Part shown: in pieces, positions 22,927-34,330 of the stretch | Numbering within the stretch: position 1 is the first letter of the stretch | Layout: every line of letters begins with the position of its first letter | NCBI GenBank assembly: GCA_963924555.1 | Contig: OZ004587.1 | Coordinates: 5,208,001-5,272,000 of the forward strand | Length of the DNA stretch: 64,000 nucleotides | Direction: 5' to 3' | Origin: Crambe crambe | Taxonomy: Eukaryota > Porifera > Demospongiae > Poecilosclerida > Crambeidae | Position numbers and translations under genes: made by a program | Notes under the pieces: model-generated | Seen by the model: only the letters and a program-made list of their open reading frames with translations | Told to the model about the DNA's origin: nothing | Database searches by the model: none

Positions 22927-23361
22927 CAGTGGCGTATCTAGCGAGGTGCTCGAGCACCCCCCTCAGCTGCTAGCTAGCTTTTTCAGTAGGCTCGCTTCTA
23001 TAGTTATCTATCCAATTATTTAAAGCTGATCATCTAGCAAGCAGTTTAATATTACACTCACAGAAAGAGCAGCATTGGGTCAGAGTTCAATAATCACATC
23101 GGCGAGGCGCATGCGCCCGGCACGTTTTTACCCTAAATAATGCACATCTCGATCTAAAATTTCTGTGCTTCTTTATTCAGTCTGCACCAGCGTCTTCTCA
23201 CTTCTGATCCTGTACGCTGGTAAAGTAGGGTAGCTAATACTTAGGCCATCATCTGGGTATAATAAAGAGGGTGTGGTTAATCAAAAGTGGGCGTGGTTCG
23301 AAAAAATTTCGCCGCGCATTATGCAAGCACCCTCCTAGCTCAAACTCTAGATACGCCACTG
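22927..23361. mobile_element. MITE with CAGTGGCG termini and 5-bp target duplication
   Basis: Ends CAGTGGCGTATCTAG and CTAGATACGCCACTG are inverted repeats. CACAT flanks both sides (22922-22926, 23362-23366). The same family is at 36007-36337. A 5-bp duplication with CAGTGGC ends suggests a nonautonomous hAT-like element; the superfamily is inferred. Confidence 0.85.
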
Positions 23362-23439
23362 CACATGGAACATAACTAGCTATAGCTAGCTAGCTTGTTA
23401 ATATGGGATTATAACAGCAAACTAAGAGATCCAAGAGTT

Positions 23440-23706
23440 TTAGTCTTTAAATTTCTTTGAGGCAGCATCATACACGTCTGCAGAGATATCTTTGACTTCA
23501 CGGACGCCAGCACCACCTCCAACCATTGCACCAATAAATCCTCCTATGGCTCCGCCCACCAAAGTTCCTACACCTGGTACAACAGAGCCCACCAAAGCAC
23601 CAACTACAGCTCCAGTACCTCCACCCACGCCTGCTCCTTTAATTACTTCAGTCTTCGTCTTTTGAATGTCATCAGTAGCCCTCGTTTCTCCTTGAGGGTT
23701 GCTCAT
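23440..23706 (-). CDS. Small glycine-zipper membrane protein
   Basis: 88 residues. A polar start (MSNPQGETRATDDIQKTKTE) precedes a long glycine-zipper hydrophobic stretch at about residues 24-68 (GxxxG repeats such as GALVGSVVPGVG and GGAIGGFIGAMVGGG). A charged tail ends in KKFKD. Such zippers pack two membrane helices in a hairpin. I recognise no named family and assign no function. The single exon starts at ATG 23706. An inverted, shortened relative of its codons lies in each of the three duplicated blocks downstream (24476, 39138, 45015), suggesting that the gene or part of it was copied with them. Confidence 0.7.
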   Translation of the reverse strand: MSNPQGETRATDDIQKTKTEVIKGAGVGGGTGAVVGALVGSVVPGVGTLVGGAIGGFIGAMVGGGAGVREVKDISADVYDAASKKFKD

Positions 23707-24475
23707 TCTTGAAAGATGGGCTGATGGCTGTATACATGTTGCATTAACATATTAAAGAACTATTATTTTTATCATGACTTTAATTGGACCATCCATGTAG
23801 CTACTGAAAGTCATGCATGCCTTTGTTCTTACAGACTTACCTAGTTTTTATTTTTGTTATTTCTTTCCTGGTGCCTTCCTCCTGAATATCTCTGTACCTT
23901 CTATAGCCAGTTAGTACCTACCCTAGCTATTATGAATCACGAATAGCTAGCTATAATTATAGCTAACACTTGTACCACATATCAATAATGGCAGCTATAC
24001 TAGACTATTGGATATTGTGTAGTTGCAGTGATTCATAGGAACTAATAGAAATACTGTTCTTTTATCATTCATAGCTAGCTACTTCCGTAGCTAAGATGCA
24101 ATTTCTATCAATTTCATTCATTGCCATGTCAGCTAATTCCATTTGGTTACTATGGAAACCTGCTGGGAAAAATAAAGTGAATTTTTATAGCTAGTAGAGT
24201 TTTTGACATCTCCCTGCACATGCAGCATCGTATAATCATTGTAGCTATAGTTTGAAGTTACATGTAGTGAGGATACTGGCTCTTGATATTTCCCTCAGGC
24301 CAGTGGGTGTGGATGCCAGGATGTGCCTTGTCACTCTTAGTAGTACACATCTCACACGGTTAGTAGAATGGATCGATATAATTAAATTTTAGCAGCTATA
24401 AGCTATGTAATAATGACCAAAAAATAAGATAAAAACCTGCATCACGCACTTTGCTAGCTACAGAAGAAATTGTGC

Positions 24476-24530
24476 AATTAAAGGAGGAAGTGTGGGTGGA
24501 GCTTTAGTTGGTGCTGTAAATAGTGGTGGT
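24476..24530 (+). other. Glycine-zipper gene fragment (inverted)
   Basis: AATTAAAGGAGGAAGTGTGG and GTAAATAGTGG bracket codons for a GGSVGGALVGAV stretch, matching the 23440-23706 gene's VIKGAG...GAVVGALVG region in opposite orientation with 9 bases missing. Copies are at 39138-39190 and 45015-45066. Confidence 0.55.
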
Positions 24531-24644
24531 CTTTCTACACAGTAGGTCTCTCCAAAGAGGGAGTATCGGTATGATAACCTCTATGGCATGGACTAATGAC
24601 TCTGTGACATCCATTAGCTACATAGCTATAACAAATGAGTCAGT

Positions 24645-24790
24645 GGCAGATCCAGGATTTTTTAAAGCGTACTTCTAATTGGGTACTGGGTGTCCCACTA
24701 CCACTCCCATAACCACGCCCATTCATTGCAAATGCTGTGCAAGATGTGAATGGCAGCTACTTCTTAAGAAACTCCCTAAATCTGCCACTG
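24645..24790. mobile_element. Short MITE with CAGTGGCAGAT ends
   Basis: Starts CAGTGGCAGATCCAGG and ends CTAAATCTGCCACTG. Related copies are at 39296-39452, 45166-45309 and, interrupted, at 30013-30959. Confidence 0.75.
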
Positions 24791-25684
24791 GTCAGCGAGG
24801 ATGCTTTATCTTAGTCTAAACTTCTTGGAGTTTATCTCTCTGCTATATAGCTATAGAAGAAACAATTCCATCAGTATCTTTTTTTGCCTCGGCACCGGCG
24901 ATGGTGGTACGTTTCACGCGCACGTGCAATGATGCACGATGATGCGTATCGAGCACGTGCATTAATTTAGCTAGATAAAGTACTAAGGACAAACAGACAG
25001 GCTCAGCTCAGGCTCGCAGTTACTACGCGATAACTCTAGTACTGATGATTCTTGGCCGTCTTTGCCAACAAATCAAGCCCATTATCACATGCAGAGAACT
25101 GACTAAAAGACAGCAGTGAACAAAAACAACAGAGATTGCAAGGTACACGAACTAGTGCTTCGTTTGAAGTGTCAAAGAGAGAGCCATGGTGAAGGAGAAT
25201 CTCAGAACTAAGACTTTGAGGCTTCCAAACAATGAGAGAATCCAGTACAAATACTTCAAATAAGCTATGCTGAGAATAACCATTAAACGACAGTTGAACA
25301 GCAAGAATAGTGTGTAAATACTAACATAGATATATCTATGATACTAATCTTACTACAATAATTATAAGCCATGTTGCTCAGTGTGCTTTATTTGGAACTC
25401 TCCACAGAAAAGAAGCTGAGAGAAATATTTTGGCAACATTTTGTAGAAACATTTGACCCCACAACCCCCCACACTTTTCATTAATTATGCCCATGAGTGT
25501 TCAGCCAATCATCCTTGTAGGACTCTGGTTTCAAGCCGGTGATCCTCAGTGTATCTGTATCGTCTCATATATACCACTGTCATGTCGTATTCACTATAAA
25601 GCATTTAAAATTAAAATCAAATAGAGGTTGCACTTAAGTGCCGAGGCATTCCTAGTCTTTTTAAAAGACTAACTTGTTACTTAG

Positions 25685-25870
25685 CTAGTAGATTGGTAGC
25701 TCTGATGATGGTACATAGTTTTCCATAGTAGCTGGTTGATATGTGTGAGTGTAGCCAGAGATGTTAACATTGTGATTTGGAAGCATGCACACATTATTGG
25801 GAGACAACAGCAATTTAATCAGAGTGCATTGATCACACATCGCTGGTGAAAAGGCATGTATACGTATGAG
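25685..25870 (-). other. Conserved ORF segment, possible exon of unknown gene
   Basis: The frame reads CDQCTLIKLLLSPNNVCM and ends NYVPSSELPIY-stop. The same frame is kept at 39548-39735 (with substitutions and a different end) and partly near 45355. The sequence upstream is not kept in frame. It might be a tail exon of the neighbouring membrane-protein gene or only part of the duplicated DNA. No function is assigned. Confidence 0.3.
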
Positions 25871-27091
25871 AATCATGCTTTGTGTGTGTGCTTGCATGCA
25901 TATTGACTCAGCAACATTTCCATAATACACTCATATATGTATAGTTACACGTACTCTCCTAGCATAGCTAGCAATATACATTATACATGATTTAGCTAGG
26001 TAGCTAGGTGGGTGTTGTTAACCTAACAGTTAATTTGAAACTGGTCTGGCAGGTTTTCTCTTCGTAGGGTTGATTCAAGTGTTGCCATTCTCCATTCCAC
26101 AAGATAAAGCTGAAGGTTCATATCCTGCTGTGTGGGATCATTAGCTATTTGAGACCACTCAGTCAAGCTAGTGCTTCATTTCCTATAATACGTATACCCG
26201 AGAGCCCCAACAAATGAGTTTTTTTTAAACTGACAGCAACTTCTCTCTCACTGACTGACTAGGAGGCAAGCTGCGCAGCAGCGCTGCGGCACTAACACAA
26301 AAGCAATTATTCGATGTACATAGTTATAATAACAATGCTAACTAAAACACTTGGGTACATGTATACCAAACACACACATAAAAACTAATCTGTCACAGTT
26401 ACAAACATGCACACAACTGAGAAGTTACGTATGTGCTAACAATCTTGAGAATACAAAAGGTAAACTACGTATTAGCTATAGAAAAGATAAACTGTAGAGT
26501 CTATAAACTACTGTAGCCATTTGGCCTATCTGCACTACATATATAATAGATACAAGAACAGATACAACTAAAAATTGGAACTACAGTTCCCAAAATGAAG
26601 AAGCTCTACATGAATAGAATTAGCTAAACATAACTCAATCAATTGCCACTATAATAATAATTATAGTTCCTTTTATCAGAGAGAGCCACTGCTCTCTCTA
26701 TGTAGGGATGACATGGACAGCCACATATAGACTAATACAAAAGTGAAATTCTAGTTCCCCCCCTTAACAAAAGCTACGTACTGTGAATGATTATCCTAGA
26801 GCCTACTACAAAGTGCAGATCGACCGAGTTTCAGGACCAGGGAGCTTATCGTTTCATGCAGCATTGCTGGATTCTTATTCTTCTTTATTCTTCTTAGACA
26901 ACAAACCACTCATACAGTAAGTAGCTATTTCTGGATAAAGCCACTCCAAATTCTACCAGCAACGATCTTTTCTACTCGTCGATCCTCTAAAAACAAAGAA
27001 AAGGAGACACTATGGAGCATAGCTAGTACTCGACTATTGGAAGCCATATTTTTGATGAGGGAAAAAATATTTCTATGTAATGAAAAAAAAA

Positions 27092-27332
27092 TGTAGGGAT
27101 GACCATTGCTCAAAAAAGTACGGAAACAAAGGTAGGGATGAGGGATGGAAATGAGATCAATCTTTGTTCTGTATATCCAGCCAACAATCCTTACATATAC
27201 GTATGTCCATTACTGCACTATATAATTCGAAGTTACCTGACGTATATGTATAGGGACTGCTGGCTGGATATACAGAATAAAGATTGATCCCATTTCCATT
27301 CCTTACTTTTTTGAGCAATGGTCATCCCTACA
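27092..27332. mobile_element. Foldback element with TGTAGGGATGACC termini
   Basis: Long inverted arms start TGTAGGGATGACCATTGCTC and meet in a centre rich in TATACG. Outer flanks (AAAGAAATG / CATTTC) also pair. Full copies are at 31963-32256 and 46880-47124; half a copy is at about 38900-39066. Confidence 0.85.
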
Positions 27333-28403
27333 TTTTTTTTTCATTTCACAGAAATGCTGTTCCCTCATTATAATGACTAGTGGTCGGTCATATCTGGTCA
27401 GGAGATTTTTCTGTATTAGACTGGTTATTTCGATTGTAGCCTTTTCCCAGGGGAATTCCATTCACCAATAATTGCTAGACTATGTAGGTACAAGCCAAAT
27501 GTATGTATAGCCATAATCAGTCAACTCCATTATATTAATACGTAGGTCATGTAATATGCGTTTCTTTGGGTGGGGTAATATTTAGTTTGAGGGTGGTAGT
27601 ATTGGCCCGACTGCAAGGAGGGGCAATGTAATAGCCCAAGAACTGAAATTGCTCTCCCAGTCATTCAAATATTATGGTTCCCTATGTTTTTTGTGCTATG
27701 TTTGACTGATCAGGTAAGTTGACATTGTATGTAGCTACAATTCAATATAGCATCTGGTATGGGCGCTGTAAATGTCTTTTATTTCCGAAGTGGCATTGAT
27801 TATCAAAAATGCACCAGCTACTATTAAAAATGTTATACTTGGTTGCTCAAAATTAATGTTGCACATTGCCCTAGAAATAGTAACCTGTTTCCTCCTAAGA
27901 GGTTCTATAGGTCTATTTGCTGAGCAAATTTTGGAGAATTTGCAGGATGTTACTTGTGTTCTACACCTATTAAAATTTATTTGCAGACTGTAGTTTTTGA
28001 GACCTGTGTAGTAAAGAGTAGAAAAAAGAGTTTTGAGTTTATGATAATTAGCTAATAGCTAACTATATCAAATCTGTTCCTTTTGGTGAGCAAATTCATA
28101 ATCATAACTAGTCAGCTAGCTACAACTATTTACTCCAAACTCTCTTTTAGGAAAGTTGTAGGTAACTGGTTGGTACCATGAGGTTTAGATATATAACAGT
28201 GGCTGATGAAGCCATATCTAGCTAAGTCACATACATGTAGCATGCACATTACCAGAAACAAGTTTATAGAAGTGATAACCACTACCAACTATTGCCTATG
28301 AGGTGAAAAAAGTGGGGCGGTCATGGCTGTCCCTGCCACCCCACTTCCCATGCCTATGACCAGGTACGTAACCTGGCAACTACATTATTATCTCCATACT
28401 TAC

Positions 28404-31040
28404 CGTTAAAGCTGTTACTCCATCACGAATATTAATTATATAGCCTAAACAATCCTCCGGCACTTGATTTGTTGATACAAGTTGAAAATACTTTATGGAA
28501 ACAAAGACTCCCAAAATACTGCTTGCCACACATCCTAAAAAGATCACTACCATATGAGGAATTATCTTAAAAAAAATTACAAGCAACAAATTACAGGCCA
28601 CTTTAAAAATAGTATAGCTAATAATAATTGTAATGAAAATACTGACAGGTTCTACAGCTTCAATTCTTCCTCAGACATAATCTAACTAGAGGTTGGACTA
28701 CTTCAGTAGCCATTTCCTACTTATTATTATTATAGCTACTGTATTTTTCCCCGTGCTACTTAAGGAACTGACTGGCAAGAGCTGCTGGTACATATTCATG
28801 CTTACCAAAAATATGAAAACATCTTGAGGAGCCTTTTTAAAGCAGGAGGAAACTTTATTTAGAGCAAATACTATGAACCCAAGTATCACAATGGCCAGAG
28901 TGAGTGTCTGGATATTGTCAGAGCCATGAATCTTATAGATTTGAACCCAATCATCAGCACTTGGATTGTATAGATTCACAATGATGAAGGTACAGAGAAT
29001 AGCACATGCTACGCCATTCAGAATCGTGAAGAAAAACTGTAAAAGAATATAAATTTCATTCATGAACATGCCTTGTTATAGTGTTCCTCTACAAAATCAA
29101 GTTTCATTCAAAGGTACAAATAAAACAACACATATACAAAGAACAATGATGCCATACTATCTCTACTACCTACAGGTATACATATCCCTATCCTCTAGAA
29201 GATGTTAGTACATATGTGCTCTTGAAGATGTGCTCTTGAAGATGTTGAAGATGTTACTGTAGCTACCTATTAAAGATGTTATTATGTTACCCAATACTGT
29301 CTCTTCACTCTAATCACCTTCTAAAGAGAGAAGTGTCACTAGAATTTGATTGAATACATTTGATACATATGCATTATAATTATGACTAAGGTGTGAGTGT
29401 GAATTATAATCTGATTAGTCAGGAAAAGAAATGAGCAGGGGGTATTCACATCATTTATTGCTTAGCAACCAGGGGAATTTTCCATTTCTTGTGTGTGCCG
29501 GATAGTAAAACCACAGTTAATTACAAGCCTACTGTAGTAGGATGGTGTTACTACTTGTTGCTGGAACTTTAGGAACAAGTTAGTCTTTTTAAAAGACTAT
29601 AGGAATGCCTTAAACTTTCTGCATTGAATAACATGGCTTAGGTTGCTGTTCAATGCTTTCGAACTGCCGTTTATTCTCATGCATAGTTTGATTAAAGCAT
29701 GTCTACAGGATTCTCTCATTGTTTGGAAGCCTCAAAGTCTTAGTTACCATGGCTCTCTCTTAGGCACTTTAGGAATAATGCTTCATAATTATGTCTAACC
29801 ATAATAACGAAGAGGTACAAGAGAATAAGTACATGCCCTGAAAGTTTATGAAAGTGAAATTCCTTGGGTCAGCACTCTTCAAGTATATAAGTGATTTTGT
29901 CACAGAAAACAGTGGAGCCTCTGATAAAGGACACACTGTATTTGACAGATAAACTTCAATGTCCCACTAAAGAGGACAACCTTCCTATAACGGAAAATCA
30001 ATGTGTCCTAAGCAGTGGCAGAGATTTTCTAAAGGGTACTTCTTATTAGTGGGTGTCCCACTACCACTCCTATAACCACACCCATTTTTATATTTTTCAT
30101 TGCAAATGCTGTCAGGGCTGGATCCAGGGTGGGAGTGAGGGGGTTGCAACCCCCCCCCCCCCCTCCCTCCCCCCTTTTGTTCCCAAGCTAAGCCTGTAGA
30201 TAAAATAATACACTATTATAGTTAATGCAATTAATTTTGACCATGCCTACCGTAGCTACCTATTTTTCTTGTGTTTCTGTTCTAAAGTAGTAGCTATAAT
30301 TAGAGGAACACATAATATTATGAGCTAACTTAACCAATGTGATTACTACAGCCATCATCATCTAAGGCTATGGTCAAGAAAGAAATGGTCTATGTGTATC
30401 CATTTAGGCTCGCACTTTCAAGGTCACTCAGTGCATACTGACTAACTGAGACTTCCTTAAAAATTACACCTATGATCTTGCATGTGTCACTTTAAAGATA
30501 TCTTTCGGAGCAGTGGCTTTCATTTTCAAGGTCACACATTAGATAACTCAGTGCATACTAACTGTGATTTCCTTCATGAACACCTGTGACCTTGCATGTG
30601 TCACTTCAGAGTTTGAGTGTAATAGCTAGCTAGCAATTTTTGAGATGGTTCACGCCTTTGCCTATACTCATGCTGTCATAATATAATGCACACAAATATG
30701 TGCTAGGGAGATTTTTTGGACTTCTTGGATCCAATTTGTACATTATGAAGCAAAAAATTAATGATAAATGCTCAAAAAGTGGCAGCCTGCAAGTGAAGCC
30801 AACATGGATCCTTCTTTCTTGCAGGGCCCAGTGTGTACACTCCTAGTCCTGCAACCCCACCTAGCTATCTAAAAATCCTGCGGCTGTGCTAAATTTTAAG
30901 ATGTGAATTATGATGGGTACTTCTTAAGAAGTAAAAAAAACTCCCTAAATCCGCCACTGCCTAAGGTTCCACCATGCAAATAGACTCACCAAAAGCATTA
31001 CACATAGATTAAAAGTTTTAAAAGTTCTATCACCATCCAT
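28404..31040 (-). CDS. Multi-pass membrane protein of unknown family, paralogue 1
   Basis: Exons 31040-30990, 29036-28806 and 28565-28404 join in phase 0 (TTG|GTGAGT, TTTTACAG|TTT, TTG|GTAAGC, TTTTTTTAAG|ATA, ACG|GTAAGT), giving at least 148 residues. A short N-tail (MDGDRTFK) precedes TM1 at about 15-40, a loop with NPSADDWVQI, TM2 at about 61-80, a Cys/Lys loop, and TM3 at about 95-121 before a conserved STNQVPED...NIRDGVTALT segment. A perfect donor after ACG means at least one more exon. A short candidate (TCT GCA AAT AAA TTT TAA near 27987-27970, conserved in block 3) has a poor acceptor. Alternatively the frame may run 7 codons past the donor to a stop. I do not recognise the family. 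Conservation of all exon borders in three copies supports real genes. Intron 1 carries the MITE at 30013-30959. Confidence 0.7.
30013..30959. mobile_element. CAGTGGCAGA MITE with internal insertion, in intron 1 of paralogue 1
   Basis: Ends CAGTGGCAGAG and CCGCCACTG are flanked by CCTAAG on both sides (30007-30012, 30960-30965). The equivalent intron in block 3 (about 49800) lacks it. Inside, from about 30115, another element begins GGCTGGATCCAGGGTGGGAG, with a poly-C tract at 30150-30172 and sequence matching 15538-15630. Confidence 0.75.
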
Positions 31041-31216
31041 CTCTAAATTGTTTTCCTAAGAAAAGATAAGTACAAGTTAGAATAATTAGAAGTGAGCATA
31101 TACATATAGCTACTAATAAATACGTATAGAATAGGCAGCAATAAGAAGTTCCCCCTTGCATTTCCATTAGTTCTAGCTAGATTATGTACTTTGATTGCAG
31201 CATCATGTACATTATT

Positions 31217-31675
31217 GGGGCGAGCCTGAGTGAGCCCCACACTAGCGAGTTGGCTCTAGAATTCGCATTATATTATATCTCGTACGTCCTAATAATAGTG
31301 GTTTTTCTCTGCGACGATCATCTGGTAACATTACATCACAGTGCAGTAGACGCTCATGCGTATACAAACATGTGCTATAAGCTTAGGAAGCGTAGATCGA
31401 GAAATCTAGAGACAATGCTGGCCCAGAGAAAAGAATTCCTCAAGCGTCGAATAGCAGATGCTAGCTAGCTACTAAAGAAAGGATCAAAATTAGCAAGACC
31501 GCTGAATAGAAAGAAGAAAGTAGGAGATAGAAGGCAAGACATCCTGCTCAAAGCACAGCTACAGAGAAAAGACAGCGCTTGAGGGAGAGTGCAAGTCAGC
31601 AGTTGATGTCACAGACATATATAATGCGAATTCTAGAGCCAACTCGCTAGTGTGGGGCTCGCTCAGGCTCGCCCC
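31217..31675. mobile_element. Element with GGGGCGAGCCTGAG termini
   Basis: Left end GGGGCGAGCCTGAGTGAGCC...GAATTCGCATTAT pairs with right end ATAATGCGAATTC...GGCTCGCCCC over about 60 bases. The middle reads arginine-rich phrases such as RKRRSRNLETMLAQRKE, which recur at 33240 and 56450. This arginine/glutamine-rich repeat style recalls N-termini of Helitron-type helicase proteins, but that is a weak inference. Confidence 0.65.
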
Positions 31676-31962
31676 AATTACAAATGCAATGCATTGTGGG
31701 GCGAGCCTGAGCTGAATGTGATGCATGTTCCCTTTTAGCAAGGGTGAAACAATGAGAATGGCCTCTCTTTCTGAAAACAATCTCTGGTTTGCATTCTCTG
31801 AGACTGGCCAGCTGTCTGTGACATCAACTGCTGACTTGCACTCTCCCTCAAGCGCTGTCTATGATGTGCTGAATGTGATGCATGTGAGAATGGCCTCTCT
31901 TTTTGAAGACAATCTCTGGTCTGAGACTGGCCTCTCTTTTCCTCAGCTGATATATATATATA

Positions 31963-32256
31963 TAAGGGAAAAAGCATTTCGTGAAATGAAAAAAAGATGT
32001 AGGGATGACCACTGCTCAAAAAAGTAAGGAAACAAGAAGGATGGAAATGGGATCAATCTTTGTTCTGTATATCCAGCCAACAATCCCTACATATACACAC
32101 ATTACTACACTATAATCTGAAGTTATCTGACGGGATTGTTGGCTGGATATACAGAACAAAGATTGATCCCATTTCCATCCTTCTTGTTTCCTTACATTTT
32201 TGAGCAGTGGTCATCCCTACATCTTTCTTTCATTTCACGAAATGCTTTTTCCCTTA
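31963..32256. mobile_element. Foldback element, second copy (TAAGGGAAAAAGCATTTC ends)
   Basis: The clearest copy of the TGTAGGGATGACC family: arms of about 120 bp, outer ends TAAGGGAAAAAGCATTTC and GAAATGCTTTTTCCCTTA, a near-palindrome around a short centre at about 32105. Confidence 0.88.
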
Positions 32257-32750
32257 CTTGTTCCTGGTCTTTTTTCCTCTCTTTTATGGTTTTAGCTATG
32301 ATTAGAGTTCATTCTTCTATGTGTATGCAGGGACAGATGAAAGAAGTTCTCCAATAGCATACCAGCCCAATCATTTATCGAGTCAAGGTGTTGTGTTGTT
32401 GAGCCATACTTGGAGGTCGAAGATGCTGAAATAGAGTCTACCGTGGTGAATCTAAATCCCCGAATCGATACAGTAGTCTATCATCAGCTAGAGCTAGCTA
32501 GCTAGCTAGAGACAGCTGAGTAATATTATGATTTCGAATAATTGGATATTCAAATACATGGGCATGCGTATTATAGAAAAGATGGCTTCCTAATTGAATT
32601 AGTCGAGTGCTGTGCTCCATAGTGTCTCCTTTTTCATCGACTCTTTCGAGGATCAACGAGTAGAAAAGATCGTAGTTGGTAGAATTTGGAGTGGATTTGT
32701 CCAGAAATCATGGCTGTAGCTTGAATGGTTCGAGAGATATGGTTGTCTAA

Positions 32751-32751
<1 letters not shown>

Positions 32752-32848
<97 letters not shown>
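32752..32848. repeat. (AAT)n microsatellite
   Basis: 97 bp of AAT; the polyAsn and polyLeu open frames here come from it. Confidence 0.97.
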
Positions 32849-33769
32849 GAGAAGAAGAAGAATATAGCGATTTACCTGCTTGCCGTATTTCTGAAACGGT
32901 AAGCTCCCTGGTCCTGAAACTTGATTTGCACATTGTAGTAGGCTCTAGTAGGCTGGATAATCATTCACAGTAGCTTTTGTTAGGTCTAAGTGGGAGAACT
33001 AGAATTTCACTTTAGTATTAGTCTATAGGCGGCGCGCGCGGCCGTCCGAGTCATCCCTACATATAGAGAGTGCTACCGCACTCTCTGATATAATATCTCG
33101 TACGTCCTAATAATAGTGGTTTTTCTCTGCGACGATCATCTGGTAACATTACATCACAGTGCAGTAGACGCGCATGCGTATGTTTTGACCTTGCAATGAA
33201 CTTTGTGCTATAAGCTAAGAGAGGCTAGCTGAACAGAAAGAACGTCTTAGGAAGCGTAGATCGAGAAATCTAGAGACAATGCTGGCCCAGAGAAAAGAAT
33301 GCCTCAAGCATCGAATGGCAGATGCTAGCTAGCTACTAAAGAATGGATCAATTTAGCAAGACCGCTGAACAGAAAGAAGAAAGTAAGAGATAGAAGGCAA
33401 GGCATCCTGCTCAAAGCACAGCTACAGAGAAAAGACAGCGCTTGAGGGAGAGTGCAAGTCAGCAGTTGATGTCACAGACAGCTGAGGAAAAGAGAGGCCA
33501 GTCTTAGAGAATGCAGACCAGAGATTGTCTTCAGAAAGAGAGGCCATTCTCACATGCATCACATTCAGCACATCACAGACAGCGCTTGAGGGAGAGTGCA
33601 GGTCAGCAGTTGATGTCACAGACAGCTGGCCAGTCTCAGAGAATGCAGACCAGAGATTGTTTTCAGAAAGAGAGGCCATTCTCATTGTTTCACCCTTGCT
33701 AAAGGGGAACATTCAGCTCAGGCTCGCCCCACAATGCATTGCATTTATCTAGTATAGATTTTGGGGCCA

Positions 33770-34330
33770 CATGGCTTGGTTTTGATATGATGCTGCAGTC
33801 ATAGTCCAGCTAAATTTTTGGGCTGATTAGCTGCTTGAAAAGGTAAATTATGCAAGGCATTGAACTGTGCCATCATCAGCTCAGCAGATATTACTTTACG
33901 ACTATGTGATACAAGCCTGTAGGAAGCAAAATTTTAATGGTCAGGCCAGGATGTGGGTGTGGTCAAGTGAAATGGGTGTGGCTACATACTATTCTGCATA
34001 AAATTATGCTGGTGAACATTTTAGGTGTGTTGAACATTATAGGTAGAATTTTGAGCAGTGATTGGCAACTTGCTGATTCCCTTTTGACACAAGATATGAT
34101 ACATCAAGGGTGCATTGAGTCACGAAGTGGCAAGAGGGCATGCAACTGCCATACATATAGACGGCATAGTATAAATATTAGTACATGGTAGGCTCTGTCA
34201 GCATATATGCCCGTTTACTGCAGTAAACTGTAGCTAAATATACTACCAATTTATATATCACCATCTACACTAGTTGTATGCACTCTCACTGCTTTGATTC
34301 CATTTCGACATGCATGACACGATGAATAAC
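33770..34330. repeat. Dispersed repeat, near-identical copy at 56825-57420
   Basis: About 560 bp shared at very high identity, including an 84-codon open frame (MVRPGCGCGQVKWVW...) that differs by one residue between copies. Parts recur inverted at 52440-52610 and in the element at 40541-41072. High identity implies a recent copy; the open frame is likely incidental. Confidence 0.85.

Larger units (their letters stand above)
23991..31040. repeat. Segmental duplication, block 1 of 3
   Basis: The order of landmarks matches blocks at 39066-42921 and 44546-49888: glycine-zipper fragment, CAGTGGCAGAT MITE, conserved ORF near 25.7 kb, CATATCCTGCTGTGTGGGAT segment, AGAGAGAG hairpin, then the membrane-protein gene on the minus strand. 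Blocks differ by MITE insertions, indels and point changes. Confidence 0.88.
31690..33745. repeat. Large inverted repeat, arms about 300 bp
   Basis: Arms 31690-31950 and 33480-33745 are reverse complements, beginning at the 12-mer GCAATGCATTGT next to GGGGCGAGCC. Each arm contains tandem units coding, on one strand, for phrases like RQRLRESA..QLMSQTA. The spacer holds the foldback 31963-32256, an inverted partial copy of the 26.8-27.0 kb segment, and an (AAT)n array. Confidence 0.8.

Noticed and set aside
27772-27993. 73-codon plus-strand frame with hydrophobic residues
   Set aside because: Not kept open in the block 3 copy (47.5-48.0 kb).
32634-32973. Poly-Leu and poly-Asn open frames
   Set aside because: Translations of the AAT array.
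33937-34191. 84-codon frame conserved with 57009-57263
   Set aside because: The whole 560-bp segment is a recent duplicate; identity is not confined to the frame, so coding selection is not shown.
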